DNA of 64,000 nt from Rhytidiadelphus loreus. Taxonomy: Eukaryota > Streptophyta > Bryopsida > Hypnales > Hylocomiaceae. Below the pieces are notes generated by a model. That model was given only the letters and a program-made list of their open reading frames with translations. It was not told the DNA's origin and did not search any database. The DNA lies in contig OX344763.1 of NCBI GenBank assembly GCA_947034895.1, positions 66,049,093-66,113,092 of the forward strand, read 5' to 3'. This document shows positions 38,301-49,456 of this stretch, piece by piece. The first letter of the stretch is position 1. Each line of letters opens with the position of its first letter. The translations under genes were made by a program, and so were the position numbers.

Positions 38301-39403
38301 ATTTAATTAGACATCCTTCATCCAATAGTTTTCATCCAATAGACATTGATCATTCTTATTCCCTAAACCTTGCTTATTGAGAAATCAATTATATTTCTAA
38401 GGGAGTACACATTTGCACTTTAAGTGTGTGAGTTGGATCTGACTTAAGAATTTCTATTCTTTGCTTGACCCCTTAGAAGTGGTAACTCATTTATATAAGC
38501 TGAAATATTATATTAATCTATAATTTTTTGATGATTCATTTAGTGCTTGTAGAAACATGATGCATTATAGATTCTCTTCATGTTCTGGATAATTGCAAAT
38601 TATATTGATGAGAGGTCATTTGAATAATAACATCTTGTGCCTGTACCTCATTTGTTGAATCAATACGTTTAGTTCTAGTACCAATATTAGGAGGTCAAGC
38701 AGAATGTCTATTGGGGTCAGTCGGATCCGACTGAACCCCAATCGTCTTCTCTTGGATCCCCAGAAGATGGTACTTCACTAATTTCCAACATAGGTAGAAG
38801 CGTCTTCTTCTAGTACATTATCCCAACCCAGAAGGCATTTATTCTTTCATTTCAAAATTGGAATCAACTTCTGACATGGTATACGTACCTTACCATTTGT
38901 ATTTGTGCAATTGTTTGTTTTACTGACAGGTCGCGGATGGAAGGCATGGATCTACGGTATTGCCTACTACAGTTCCTGTGTCTCAAGCACCAGGTCCTTC
39001 ACAGCCTTTCACTCCCGCCAACAACAACATGGAGGTCTCAAGTGATTCAAAGGATGAAGATACTGTCCTAGAAGACTTGGTAAGCTTCGATGATGTTATG
39101 GATGCGGCTGACCGTGCTGCAGATGCTTTTGAGCACTCCATGCATAGTTGGGTTAGTGACCTCGAGGCAACGAAACATCACGTTAGTGAACCTCAGCTAA
39201 ACTTGCGGAAGCGCAGGATGCCTGTGTTCTCACCTGAGAGTTCGGAAACCGAGTATAGTTCAGATAGCGAGCTATCTTGCTCCATTGATGGTCCTATGTT
39301 TCTAGACATGTGCCAATGTGTTAGTAGCACTGCTCAGGGAACCCGTGAAGTTGTCCTCATTCTTCTGAGCTCAGACGAAGATGATGATGTAGACATTGAT
39401 TGA
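35320..39403 (+). CDS. Acidic protein with SUMO-interaction-like C-terminus, or 5' exons of the ParB gene
   Basis: Exon 1 (from 35320, or ATG 35434, to 35622) is basic, then Gly/Asp-rich, and ends at a donor AAT before GTAAGA. Exon 2 starts at 38930 after TACTGACAG, in matching phase. If it reads through, it stops at 39401 and ends with VVLILLSSDEDDDVDID, a textbook-like SUMO-interaction motif. Alternatively a strong donor at 39080 (GACTTG before GTAAGC) joins in frame to ATG 39630, which would make these exons the N-terminus of the ParB-methyltransferase protein. The 3.3-kb intron contains set C palindromes and an unrelated minus-strand frame, so an insertion probably enlarged it. No known domain otherwise. 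Confidence 0.5.
36352..36825 (-). pseudogene. Unrecognised minus-strand frame in the large intron
   Basis: A 157-codon frame with natural-looking composition: LQTSLQKLRCCIEKEYFLPG, then a charged helix with EEWIKWKNRELMW, and PAAPPIP near the end. The same frame continues upstream to about 36950 through two stops (near 36835 and 36865). It is probably a decayed transposon gene inserted in the intron; I do not recognise the family. Confidence 0.35.
37290..38760. repeat. Palindrome array, core TCGGATCCGA (set C)
   Basis: The perfect 18-bp palindrome TCAGTCGGATCCGACTGA occurs at 37318-37335, 38051-38068 and 38717-38734, with a shortened copy at 37778-37792. Related GGTCGGACCGGACC-like motifs and runs of G or C flank them. 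At 37480-37690 GATCACCGATCACC-type repeats are mixed in. The last copy is about 200 bp before the exon at 38930. The outer frame CAG...CTG is the same as in sets A and B. Confidence 0.88.
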
Positions 39404-39629
39404 TTCCATTTCATTGGATATGCTTTTTGGTTGCTCCATGTTAGACTTCATTATGTCTAACATACCATTTATAGTTTAAGTTATAAGTATATTTATCCTA
39501 AAATGTTTGTTCACGTACACACTTATAGTAAAATTTTGGTCTCTTTATACTTCACATGCTTTGAGTTCAAGATTCATCGTCTTTTTCAAATGTAATCTTT
39601 TTGATCCATCGTCATTTATGCTTTCTCAG

Positions 39630-42600
39630 ATGGATGTGTCACTAGTAGATTTATCACATGTGGAGAAAATAGTCGAAACTCCAGGAACCGATGACACAGC
39701 TCAACCCGATATTGGAGGGGATGAGGACTTCGAGGAGGATGAAGAGAAGGAGTTAATGGAGGATGAGCTCCGGAGACTCCAAAAGGTAGACTCTGTGGCT
39801 ACAATTGCTTCACTTCGAATGAAGCCGGACCGGTTGTTTCGGCTCCAAATCCCACTCTGCAGACTTGTTGCAATGCCCATGGTACGCCCAACTCTCTCTT
39901 GTGACTTAGTCAAGCTGGAGCAAGAATTTGTAAATGGGTATCGAGATGGAGCGGCTGTATTCTACGTAACAACGACGAATGAGGCTGGAGAAAGCTCAGA
40001 GTTTTCGGAGGTAGAAATGGAAGAGTGGGGGCCATTGTGGAAAGAGAAGAATGAGATCTTCAATGAGTACGTGGAGTCAGTGGCTGAGTTACAATTCTTG
40101 AAGAACTTAAAATTTTATGTTTGTGATGGCAATCACCGTCGCTTGGCATGGATGAACCACATTTCCAGGCTTCATCCAACCAAACGAGATTGGCATTGTA
40201 GCGTTGACTCTATTGTGTTGGACACGAAGGGGAAGATTGAGCTTGTCATGCATGTCATGCATGACATAAATAAGTAAGCATTGCTCTTTTAAATTCTATT
40301 TTCTTTTACTGCAACTCTTAATTCTTGTTTGTATAGGTTTTAATTGCGTTGGTGAACAATAGCTAAGTGTGATTGTTCAAATTGCAGATCGACAGAGGAC
40401 TCACATGTGAAGACTAATCTTGTACACACCTTATATCGAGTTCAGAAGTATGGTCTTCTACCCATGGATAGGTTCAATGAGATGTTGAGACCATCAGAGG
40501 TCAAACGGTGTGGAGCCTTGAAGGTGAAGAAAACTTGGTACTCAATGCCAGTAGAGGTCTTCACAGCCTTTGTTTTTCGGGTGAGAACTGCCTCTTTCAC
40601 TTATCGGAATTTTATTTTTTGTATAATATCTCTTCCTTTCTTTAATGAGATTGTTTTGTCATTATTTATTTAAACCGTGGTCTTCCACAGCAAGAGATCG
40701 CCCAAGCAGCAGATGCTGTAGTGAGAAGGTACAACGAGGTCACCCCGTTTGAAGAGAAGAGTCATGAAGGTGTCGCAAACGCTATGAGAATCGGAGCAAA
40801 AGAAAAGAATTCCAAGCTGAATGTGAAAATGATCAAGTTGGTAACCGTAGCCAATCCTGCTCATGGGCCTGACTTCCTAGCAGAAGTAAGTGTTTCATTT
40901 CCAACATATTTTCAAGTAGCCTTACAGCCTTACTGTATGTTGAAGTGGTAATTCTAATTCAGACTTGGCTGTTTCTGTATAGGTCGAAAAGCATTGGAGC
41001 ACTAATGAAGTTCCAGAGATGACTCTAGAGAAGCTCCAAATGGTGGCCACTTGCAACACAACTCCGTTCCACAAGGTGAAATTCTTGAAGTGGTGGAACT
41101 CTTCATTGCCATCACGTGATGCCCGGCGGTTTCCAACGCAACCCGTGTCTGAGACCTTGCTCGGACCGTTCTTGAACAGATGTGTATGGTATGCTGGGGT
41201 AAGTACTCATTTGATCACATAAAATAATTTGATACTACTTATTTTTTTCAAATTGGATTTCAAATTTTTCAAATTCTATCTATAAGGTCTTTACTACTGA
41301 AATATTAATTGATCTTGCATTTCTATAGATTGAAGATGCAGCTGTGGAGTACTTTGAGGACGTAGTAAGGCAAGACAACATCACGGTGAACATGGAAGTT
41401 CCGCTGCAGCCTGAGTTCTTGTCGGATTATATCGAGGGGTGGAGGAGGAAGATTTGGGATCAAGGGTTCCTGGCGGTACTCAGGGGAGCCAACTATTTCA
41501 AGAAAAGTGATTGTTTCATGACTTACGATGGATCCAGACAGGCGGTTAGAAGAGTTCTTTTCCGGTAACTATTACTGAACCATTTGTTTACTTCTTTGAA
41601 TTCAAATATGTGCAAATCATTGAGATTCTAATGAGTGAGTCTTACTTGATGGTCATGATTAATGACGCCAAAAGTCTACAATGAAAAAATGAACTAAAGA
41701 TTGAATGTCTTATGCAACACATGTAGGTATAAGTCCAAGGGGCCGTAACTCAGATCCATTTCATAAATACTTCCTTCCAAATTTAGAGGTTTCATGTATT
41801 CCAAATAATCATCTCACCATTCAATTCGTTGCTTTGGGATTCTTTAGTTCTTTTTCCTTCATTGTACAAAATATATTTTTAATCCACGTAACTCACTTAT
41901 TTAATTGAATTGTCTTACTGAATGACTATTTTGGGGTATTGTTGTAGTTACTTCAAACATGAGTTGGAGGCAAAGGGAGCAATTTCAAGGAACGATCTTC
42001 CTCCATTTCTTTTCACTTGGCTCGACCGTAGTTCTGCGGATTGCATGTACACTCCGAACCAACTCCGCACTTATACGACGGCTCATCTCAGTGGTGGAGG
42101 GTGGTACATTGACTGTCCCGTCTCATACACTCATCCGTCGGAAGTTCATTTCCGGAACTCTTTGGAGGGCATCGGTGCAATTGACATGGAGGTGGATGAG
42201 TTTGCAGGACTCACAGATAGGCAGAGAAGCAGTGCCATTTCGAAGAGGGAAGCAAACGATAGGAAAAAAGCGGCTCGGCTCCAAGTTCTTTTGGAAACAA
42301 AAGACAAGAAGGAGAAGGAAAAAGAAGAAAAGATGAAGGCCAAGTTGGCAGAAAAGGAGAAGGAGAAAGAGGAAAAGCTCTTGGCCAAAGGAAAGAAGAT
42401 TGTCGATGGTGGTGTTGTTCCAGCATCATCTACAGTAGACCAGAGCTCTCAGTTGGAAGGTGGAACTCAAAGCGGGGTGAAGAGGAAGGCGACACTCATG
42501 CAACTAACGGAAGACGTCATTACTCAAGGGACACAAGCCATTGTTCTTGGCGATGATGAATTGGAGAAGACTGAGGATTTAATCCTGAATATTTCAATTG

Positions 42601-44147
42601 AGGACCTTGTAGAGGACATGGATACTGAGTCGCCAACTTGTTATAGAGAGGTCATGGACTTCTGGAAAAAGGTAATTTCTGGATTACTTTGAAATTACTA
42701 AGTCATATATCAAGTTACCAACTTGAACATTGTGTAGATGATGAATTGATGGTACATAAAATCCAATGTGTGCAGTTGTCAGGGGGGAAGCCTCGCATGT
42801 TTTACGGAGTGCCGAATGCTAGGCCTGTAGCGGACCTAGTATTTTTTGATTGCCCTGAGAACTTGCCTGTGCCGGGACTATCGTCTCCATCCACCAAGGT
42901 GCCGACTTGGAACGCAGATTTGGAGAATGAGGCTCTTCAAGCGGCATTTCAATTCGCATTCAAACATTTGCAAGACCATGGATGCATGATAGTATTTTAT
43001 TCATGGAGCGCCGATGTCAGGGGCGATATTGCAGGATTGTGTGAGGCTTACCGCATGGTGAAGAAGAAGGAGTGGTGGGGAATGAATCGTCTACACTTGA
43101 CCTCGGCATTGGATACTAGGGCTACGGTAAACCAGCAACATGAAGTTCTTGAAGTTGGTAGAATCCTTTCCTTTGGATCATGTTATATTCGTTTCTCATA
43201 TATATTTTATTTTTCTAATTGCAGACGCAGAGGTTTGGAATTAGCCTCCTTGTGAAGGACTTTGGAGAGAAAGGGAAATCCAATTTCACTTTCAAGCGCA
43301 CCTCGATGATGAAGAATGCTGGTGTTGACATTGGTCGAGATGACATGTTGATGAACTACACGAAGGAGGATGACATGGCAATGAAAGATGGGAAGCCATG
43401 GCGAGGTGCTAGTGAAAAAGATCCCCGATTTTTCCAACTACTCATTGAAGCTACAACTGTTGAGGGAGACTTGGTTCTGGATTGCACCGCATCAACAGGT
43501 AAATATTCAATTTTTTTCTTCTCTATTCAAGTAGAAATTCAGTAAATCATTCATTTCACTCATATTTTATATTCACTAGACTTCAGGTGCATCAATTACA
43601 GCTTGTCGGGGCACAGGCCGCCACATTGTGGCTTTGGAGGAGAACATTGATATTTTTGATGCCCTCCTCAAACCCATGAGGAAGTCTGCTCCAATCGTGG
43701 TGAAGGCCCCACCTAAACCACCAACACTTCAAGACTCACATGATTCGGATGAAATGCCCGTGGTGCCTCGCAAATTTGCTCGAAGGGGAAAATTCAGTAA
43801 GTAAGTTTGCATTTTTTATAAGTTTTAAATTTTATCGAAATCTTTGTGTTTTACAAATCTAACATTCTATCATATCCAATTGCAGCCATCGAGGATTGAC
43901 GTCAGCAGATATGATGCTCAACAAACAAAGTCTTTTCTACAGTCCGGAAAAGACTTTTCATCTTCCACCCTATGCAGAGCACATGGCATCAGCCTTCGCG
44001 GATTTTGGTTGTCAACAACCAAAACGCCGTAAAGATACATATGCTCTGAATGTGTTACAATTCATAGATGGATCAGCATCTGAGGCTAGAGAGACTTCAG
44101 AATCTTCTACCAATGAAGATTCAGCGACTGAGTCCACTGCAGCTTAG
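39630..44147 (+). CDS. ParB-like / DNA-methyltransferase-like fusion protein
   Basis: Ten exons (39630-40273, 40388-40580, 40691-40885, 40983-41198, 41329-41564, 41948-42671, 42776-43153, 43225-43498, 43587-43800, 43886-44147) all have GT-AG borders and join in phase to 1111 codons without a stop. After an acidic start, residues about 60-215 resemble a ParB/sulfiredoxin-type domain, with CDGNHRRLAW at 165-174. The middle is helical, with a long Lys/Glu coiled coil in exon 6. The C-terminus resembles class-beta N6/N4 DNA methyltransferases. LVFFDCPEN (near 761) stands where DPPY is expected, and later EKDPRFFQLLIEAT and VLDCTASTGASITACRGTGRHIVALEEN-like residues (near 948) stand where the FxGxG cofactor loop is expected. 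Both catalytic motifs are altered, so it may bind DNA or cofactor without methylating. Upstream exons may extend it (see 35320). Confidence 0.78.
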
Positions 44148-44409
44148 ACTAATGAGATAGATATGTCTCATATGTCAACTACTATGTATGGATTTCCATT
44201 ATGATTGGATTTTGTGTGTTTTATGGCTACATATGGAGTGTCATTTATTTTCTTTTGCATTTTTTAATGACATCATCTCATTGAAAATGGACCACTCTTA
44301 CTTATTCAACATAAAGTCTCTTATCAAAAATAAGTAAATTTGAATAAATGAGCTCACTTCTCTGGATTATCCAAATTTCGTAAACCCACGGTCATAGGCT
44401 CCTCACACT
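44148..44409. other. 3' flank of the ParB-methyltransferase gene
   Basis: AT-rich downstream sequence, probably the untranslated 3' end. No distinct signal assigned. Confidence 0.3.
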
Positions 44410-44491
44410 TTTCTCTCCAAAAAAAAAAGGAGGCTCACAGGCTCACAGGCTCACAAGCTCAAGCTCACAGGCTCACACGCTAGCAACCCTG
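44410..44491. mobile_element. hAT-like right end of a different family
   Basis: GGCTCACA repeats about six times between 44431 and 44478 and is followed by CTAGCAACCCTG ending at 44491. Subterminal short repeats next to CAACCCTG are typical of hAT right ends. I found no matching left end or 8-bp duplication in the window. Confidence 0.4.
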
Positions 44492-45280
44492 ATTTAATTC
44501 TACTTATTCAAATTTCGAGAAATAACTTAAAGCTTTTCATTGTCCAAATGAGGCTACGAGGTCTTTTTCTTGTATGTCAACACCTCATAAAATGGTCATT
44601 TCAAAAGAAAAGAGAAAAAATCTTTTAAATGGTATTTTGGGCGCATGTGATATTAGGGGCTCGCAAAGGTTTTGATACTCTAGCATGAAAATGTGTGGAA
44701 GTAGATTTCTAGAAGTCTACCTCCCCCACTTTGAGTTGAATGAATTTATTGATTTCAAATGTATTGATTTCCATTCTTTAAAGAATTATAAGGTGCCAAA
44801 ATATTAGCGCCAAAAATATCAAGTTAAATTAATTCTAGTATGAAATTGTAACTTGCTCAATCACTAGGGTGGGACAACATGCTATGAAAATAGTGCATAC
44901 ACTTGTCTTCTTATAACCTCACAAGTCCATGGTCATTTCACTCTCCAAGTTCATGTGAATCTACTAGGCATTCAAGCAAATTTTTTAAAGTCTAAACATC
45001 TACATGGTTAGGTGTTGCAAGGACAAATGTTTCTTTCATTGTGGATACTAAAAGCCCATGTTCTTTTTTCATACGTACAATACACTTTGAATGGCTTGGG
45101 CACTCAAACCCCTAAAAGATTTGATCCATTGAAAAATGAATCAACTTTGAATATTACATGAATTGGACCTTCAGAATTGTTTGCAATTGACTAACTCCTT
45201 TTCCATTTTGTTATTAGTTTTATTTGGAATTTTCGATGGCATATTTGTTTATCAAAAATTAGAGACAAAGGATTGTGATT
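44492..45280. other. AT-rich, no gene recognised
   Basis: No open frame of note and no repeats, up to the target duplication of the element at 45286. Confidence 0.4.
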
Positions 45281-46821
45281 GTCACTGTTGTACGCACAGT
45301 ACGATAGTAAGCGCTCTTAGCCACAACTACGTGGTAAGATGACACGGAATATCGTCCCAGGGAACCCAGAGGGTGTTCTAAACTCCTTCTAATCCGGTTT
45401 CAACGTAAATCTATTCAAATCCCAATCCTTATCCGGATTCTACAACTTTCCGGACTCTCTACCGGATCCGGATTCTTCTTGTCACCAGATCCGTAACTCC
45501 AAACCTCTTTGTTTTACCTCTATTTTACCCTCAGAGTGTCGTCACTTGCTCTTTTACAAGGGGTAGGGACATCACTACTCCTTCTTATCTCACTTTAACT
45601 CTAACTTCCTAATGACACGGACCCAAAGTAATTTCCGTCATAAACAAAGTACGGACTGGCTCACCCTCACAACTCCGGATTCCTCCAAAAGTAGGTCACT
45701 CAGAATATAACCCGACCCTCCTTACTACAACGACAGATTTAGAACTTACCCGAAAACTAAGACGGGGTCTGGTACCAGAACTTCAACAGGATTTGTAAGC
45801 GGCAGACCTTCCGGGTGAGTGGGGGTTTTCCACAGGCGGTTGCTTATCTCCGCACGGAACCTTCCCCGGCCTTCTGGACTCGCACCCACACCACCAACTC
45901 TGGATTCCGCACAACTCCTTCATAGCTCTAAATCCCTTCCCTAGACAAATACATAGTTCACAAAGCCGGGAAACCTTGAATCCGGATTCCTCCTTACCAC
46001 CTCTCTACCCTTTAGCCAAAACCTTCAAATAGGCACCCAACCATCTTAAACACACAAGGAAAAAGAAAAGCAAGGACCCATATGAAAAACAAAGGCAATG
46101 AATAAAAAGACAATAAATGCAAACATATATTTACTGCTCAAAACAAGGACTAGCAAGAAAAGGAATGAGGGACCACAAGCGGGCCCTCCCTTTTAAAAGA
46201 AAACTACAAGCCGGAAATCCCGCGGAAAGCACCGCTCCACCTAATCCTAAACTGCCCTAAAAATCCGGATGGATAAGGTAACTGAAAATAAAGCCTCAAA
46301 ATCCGGGATTCGGGTTTTGCATGAAGACCCGAAACTGCAGTCTAACAAAATGACAACTGCCTAAACAGCTAGTTTAACTACCAACTTTCCCTTCCGCTGT
46401 TTCTTCGAGCAGCTGTCGAACCCTAACTGTCCCCGGGTGCTAGTCTTGCCTTGTGGTGTCCGAAGGGATGCCCAGGTGATGATTGAGGTCTTTCGAACAT
46501 GAGGACTGTCCGAGTCCGTGTTGTCCGTGTGGACCGGAGTCCGGTCCGCTTTCTCCAAAGATTGCGGATCCTCTTCTACCTCCATCTTCACCAAAGATTG
46601 TGGATCCTCTTCTACCTCCACCTATCTTCCGAGATCTCTATGGGAATAGGATCCGGTGTAGGCATTGGTGCGGGCGAAGGAGGTTCGATATCTTCGAATT
46701 GCTCTGGATGCATGCGCGCTGAATTCTGTACGAGTTCGATCCGGGCATCCAAGCTACTCCGGACCGGAATCCCCGGATCCGGAAATATGGGACTCTGTCT
46801 TCCTGCGGTGACGATGTTGAT

Positions 46822-48284
46822 CAGTGACCCAAACTGACTTGTCTGTTTAACGGGTGAGATGGGGGTTGCGTTGACGGAGTTGCGATGACATCCGGGACTT
46901 CCGGAAAACCACCGAAGTCGAGGGGCTTGTTCGGATCCATGTTTGCCATCATGGATTGGAACTCCTTCAGCGACACCTCCATTCTGCCAGCTATCTCCAC
47001 CATAACCCGGACGATTTTGTTATTGGTGAGGGCCACGGAAGTCTTCTGCATCTCGTCATAGAGTGCTACCTTGTTGAAAAGGTCGGCTGGACTCACCATC
47101 CACTTCTAGAAGGTCTGGAAAGCTTGGTAGGCCTTCTGCGTTGCCTCCTGAGAGTGGTGCAGCTTCCCTTCTGTCTAGTTCAGTTTGGCCTTGATCTCCT
47201 CTCGTTCCGTCTTGAGTTTCCGGATCTCCGTCCTCATCTCGTTCCTTTCTAACTCTCGCGGTAGCGTCTTCAGGACGTCCAAGAGATTCTCCAGTTCGTA
47301 GTGCATCACCTCCGCGGACCGCAGTACGATGTCCGTGAGCCTGTCGTGGTACAACTTTGCGGTCCGGATCCACTCTTCTCCGCACTCAAAGAAGCGTGGT
47401 CCTTCCCAGGTCTTCACATGCTGCGTAAGGGAGGGACCCGGAAATTTACCTCTAGCTGCCGGATCTGTAGACTTCCGTCTCCAGCTTGCAGATGTCTCCT
47501 CCCGGTCTTCCTTCTCCTTCTCGGGTACCTTCTCTTCCGGCTCCACCGGATTGTCCTTCCCTTCCAGTTTGACGTCCTCTTCGTTGTTCTCCGACTCCTG
47601 TGTCTCCAGCTCCTCATCATCCGAGAAGTTACACTGGAGCATGATCAACCCGGTTTCGTAATCCATCGCCTCATCTTCCGTCAGTAGCTCCCAATGCTGG
47701 TACATGTGGAGGAGATAGGTGTTGAGTGGATTCGGTTTGTTCTTTGCCAGGTTTGCGGTACACCTCCCCACAACACTTGCCATGACCCGTCCCTAGTGAA
47801 CGACCCGGTCCTGGAATGCCGCGAAGATGGTGTTGGCCATCGTGACCGTAACTTGGGAACTCTTGTCTAGGTACAGGATCGGAAGGAGGAAGCGCAGCAG
47901 TCGCTTGTGCCTCTCGTCCCGATAGTCCTTGATGGCGTACCCCTCCTTCGCGTGCGGTGGATTGACGAACTTGTGTTGGTGATACTGGTCCGTTCGGGTG
48001 GCGAATCCATTTCCGGTTTTCAGGAATCCATAAACCTCCGCCTACAACTCCTCTGTCCATTGGTTCGGATGCCCGCGCACAGTCTGATTGTACTGATTTG
48101 GTGCGCCTACCGCCAACTCCCGGAGGACCTGGTCACTCTGGACGCTCTAGGGTTTCTTCAGAAAACCTGCACAGCCCAAGACCTTCAAATTGTCCTCGAA
48201 CTGGTGCAAGTGGAGCAGATCCGTCGGGATCACCGGACTGAGTTTCCGGGCTAGGACTGTATACCACGTACTAACCCCTGCCAT
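46822..48284 (-). pseudogene. Coiled-coil gene of the 3.4-kb element, broken
   Basis: ATG at 48284 (MAGVSTWYTVLARK) opens one frame to 46822, interrupted by five stops at 48147, 48042, 47793, 47175 and 47106. All five are TAG. A frameshift near 46850 then moves into a Pro/Glu-rich tail. The protein has a globular N-terminal third (EGYAIKDYRDERHKRLLRF, then SQVTVTMANTIFAAFQDRV), an acidic Glu-rich linker and a long heptad-like helix (residues in 47175-47330). It looks like a gag-like or structural transposon protein, but I cannot name a family. All-TAG damage fits loss of CAG or TGG codons by transitions. Confidence 0.55.
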
Positions 48285-48388
48285 CCGTCTCACCTCTCCT
48301 AACGTCGTAACCCTAACTCACCACACTTTCTCTCACTAACAGCCAGATGCGGAGCAACTGAAAGAGGGTGAGAAATGAGGAGGAGCTT

Positions 48389-48402
48389 GGTATATATATA
48401 CC
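48389..48402 (-). promoter_or_regulatory. TATA-box candidate
   Basis: The palindrome GGTATATATATACC lies 105-118 bp upstream of the ATG at 48284, a reasonable place for the TATA box of the minus-strand gene. Confidence 0.5.
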
Positions 48403-48989
48403 ATTCTAGCACCCAACGTTCACTTCATCAGGAACGCTGGCTACGGAACGCCATAACGTATCCCTAGTCTAGCGTCGCAAGCTATTGTCTTAATGACTAT
48501 GTTCCGGTGACTGTGTTCCGGCTCTTGAATCCGTCCACCCAGATGTCAAGTTCCGTCATGTTCCCGTACTGGTTCCGGAATTAAGTCTAAAGTAGTTTTA
48601 AGTATTTATTTGTTTCCATTACTCTATGCCTAAACTAATTTTTTTCGAATTTGTCCTATTTTAATTTCTTCTAGTTTATTAGGATCCGTCTTAAGCTATT
48701 ACGGATTCCAACAGTCACCCCCATTTTGACCCCGAAAGGCCTAAACCCTATAACCTAAACCCTAACAAGGGTTCGGAGGTATTGAATTAGTCAAAATACT
48801 ACCTTTGAGTCGATGGATTGCCTTGACATTCATTAAAACCAAGTCAATGCTTCAAACATTGAAACATTCCTTCATCAATGAGTGCCCGGTACTAGTACAA
48901 CATCTCTACATTCCCAAATGAAAGAATCCTATGCTTCTAAAAATCAGAAGAGGACTAGAGGACTCAAGAGGGTGAAAACAAAGCCCAAA

Positions 48990-49225
48990 CTCCCCAAGGT
49001 GTGCTTGGGCGGACCTCGGGGAGGGAAAGGCGGACGACAGCGTCGGAATCGCGAACGGCGGACTGCAGCAGGTGGACGGCGGCATTGGGAAGGCAGACGG
49101 CAGCGTTGGATTTGGAGATGGATGGGCCGTCCGATTGAGCAGATGTTTGGGTCCGCTTTGCGACGTTCGGGGGAGGTTCGGTGGTGGACGATTTTAGGTT
49201 TGATTTCGGACGGTTATAAGGGCGG
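48990..49225. repeat. GCGGACGG cluster before CKKY copy 2
   Basis: About ten GGCGGACGG-like motifs, the same motif found inside the hAT-type termini at 29116 and 54976. Its position, just upstream of a CKKY gene, repeats the layout at 29116-29630. No clear TAGGG-type terminus was found to its left. Confidence 0.7.
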
Positions 49226-49456
49226 ACGGCCTTCTTGTTTTTTCTCACTTCCCTCTCCTTCCTAGGACTCACAACCGTGTTGGATGTGCTACTATTGCTT
49301 CATTGTACCAATTGCTCCTACATGGTGGAGAGGTGGGGTCATTCATCTTTCATTATTGGTTCATATACAAACATTCATTGAAACTTGGGTGGATTGAAGA
49401 CATGTACTTGTGGTGACTATTTAAATTCAATTGGGAACAAGTTCAAGTTGGCAACT

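Larger units (their letters stand above)
45286..48713 (-). mobile_element. 3.4-kb element with TGTTG/CAACA ends and 5-bp duplication
   Basis: The element begins TGTTG at 45286 and ends CAACA at 48713, and the same five bases, GTCAC, lie directly outside both ends (45281-45285 and 48714-48718). TG...CA ends with a 5-bp duplication are typical of LTR retrotransposons, but I see no pair of long terminal repeats. TCCGG and ATCCGGAT motifs are frequent near both ends, as in subterminal repeats of DNA elements. Its single recognisable gene is on the minus strand. The class is unresolved: a retrotransposon derivative without visible repeats, or a DNA element. Confidence 0.55.

Noticed and set aside
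34636..44491. A hAT element spanning the ParB gene, from AGGGTTGCT at 34637 to AGCAACCCT at 44482
   Set aside because: The flanking 8-mers do not match and no subterminal repeats exist at the left site; a 9-base match can occur by chance.
45286..48713. A standard LTR retrotransposon
   Set aside because: The first and last several hundred bases of the element do not resemble each other, so no LTR pair is visible despite the LTR-like tips.
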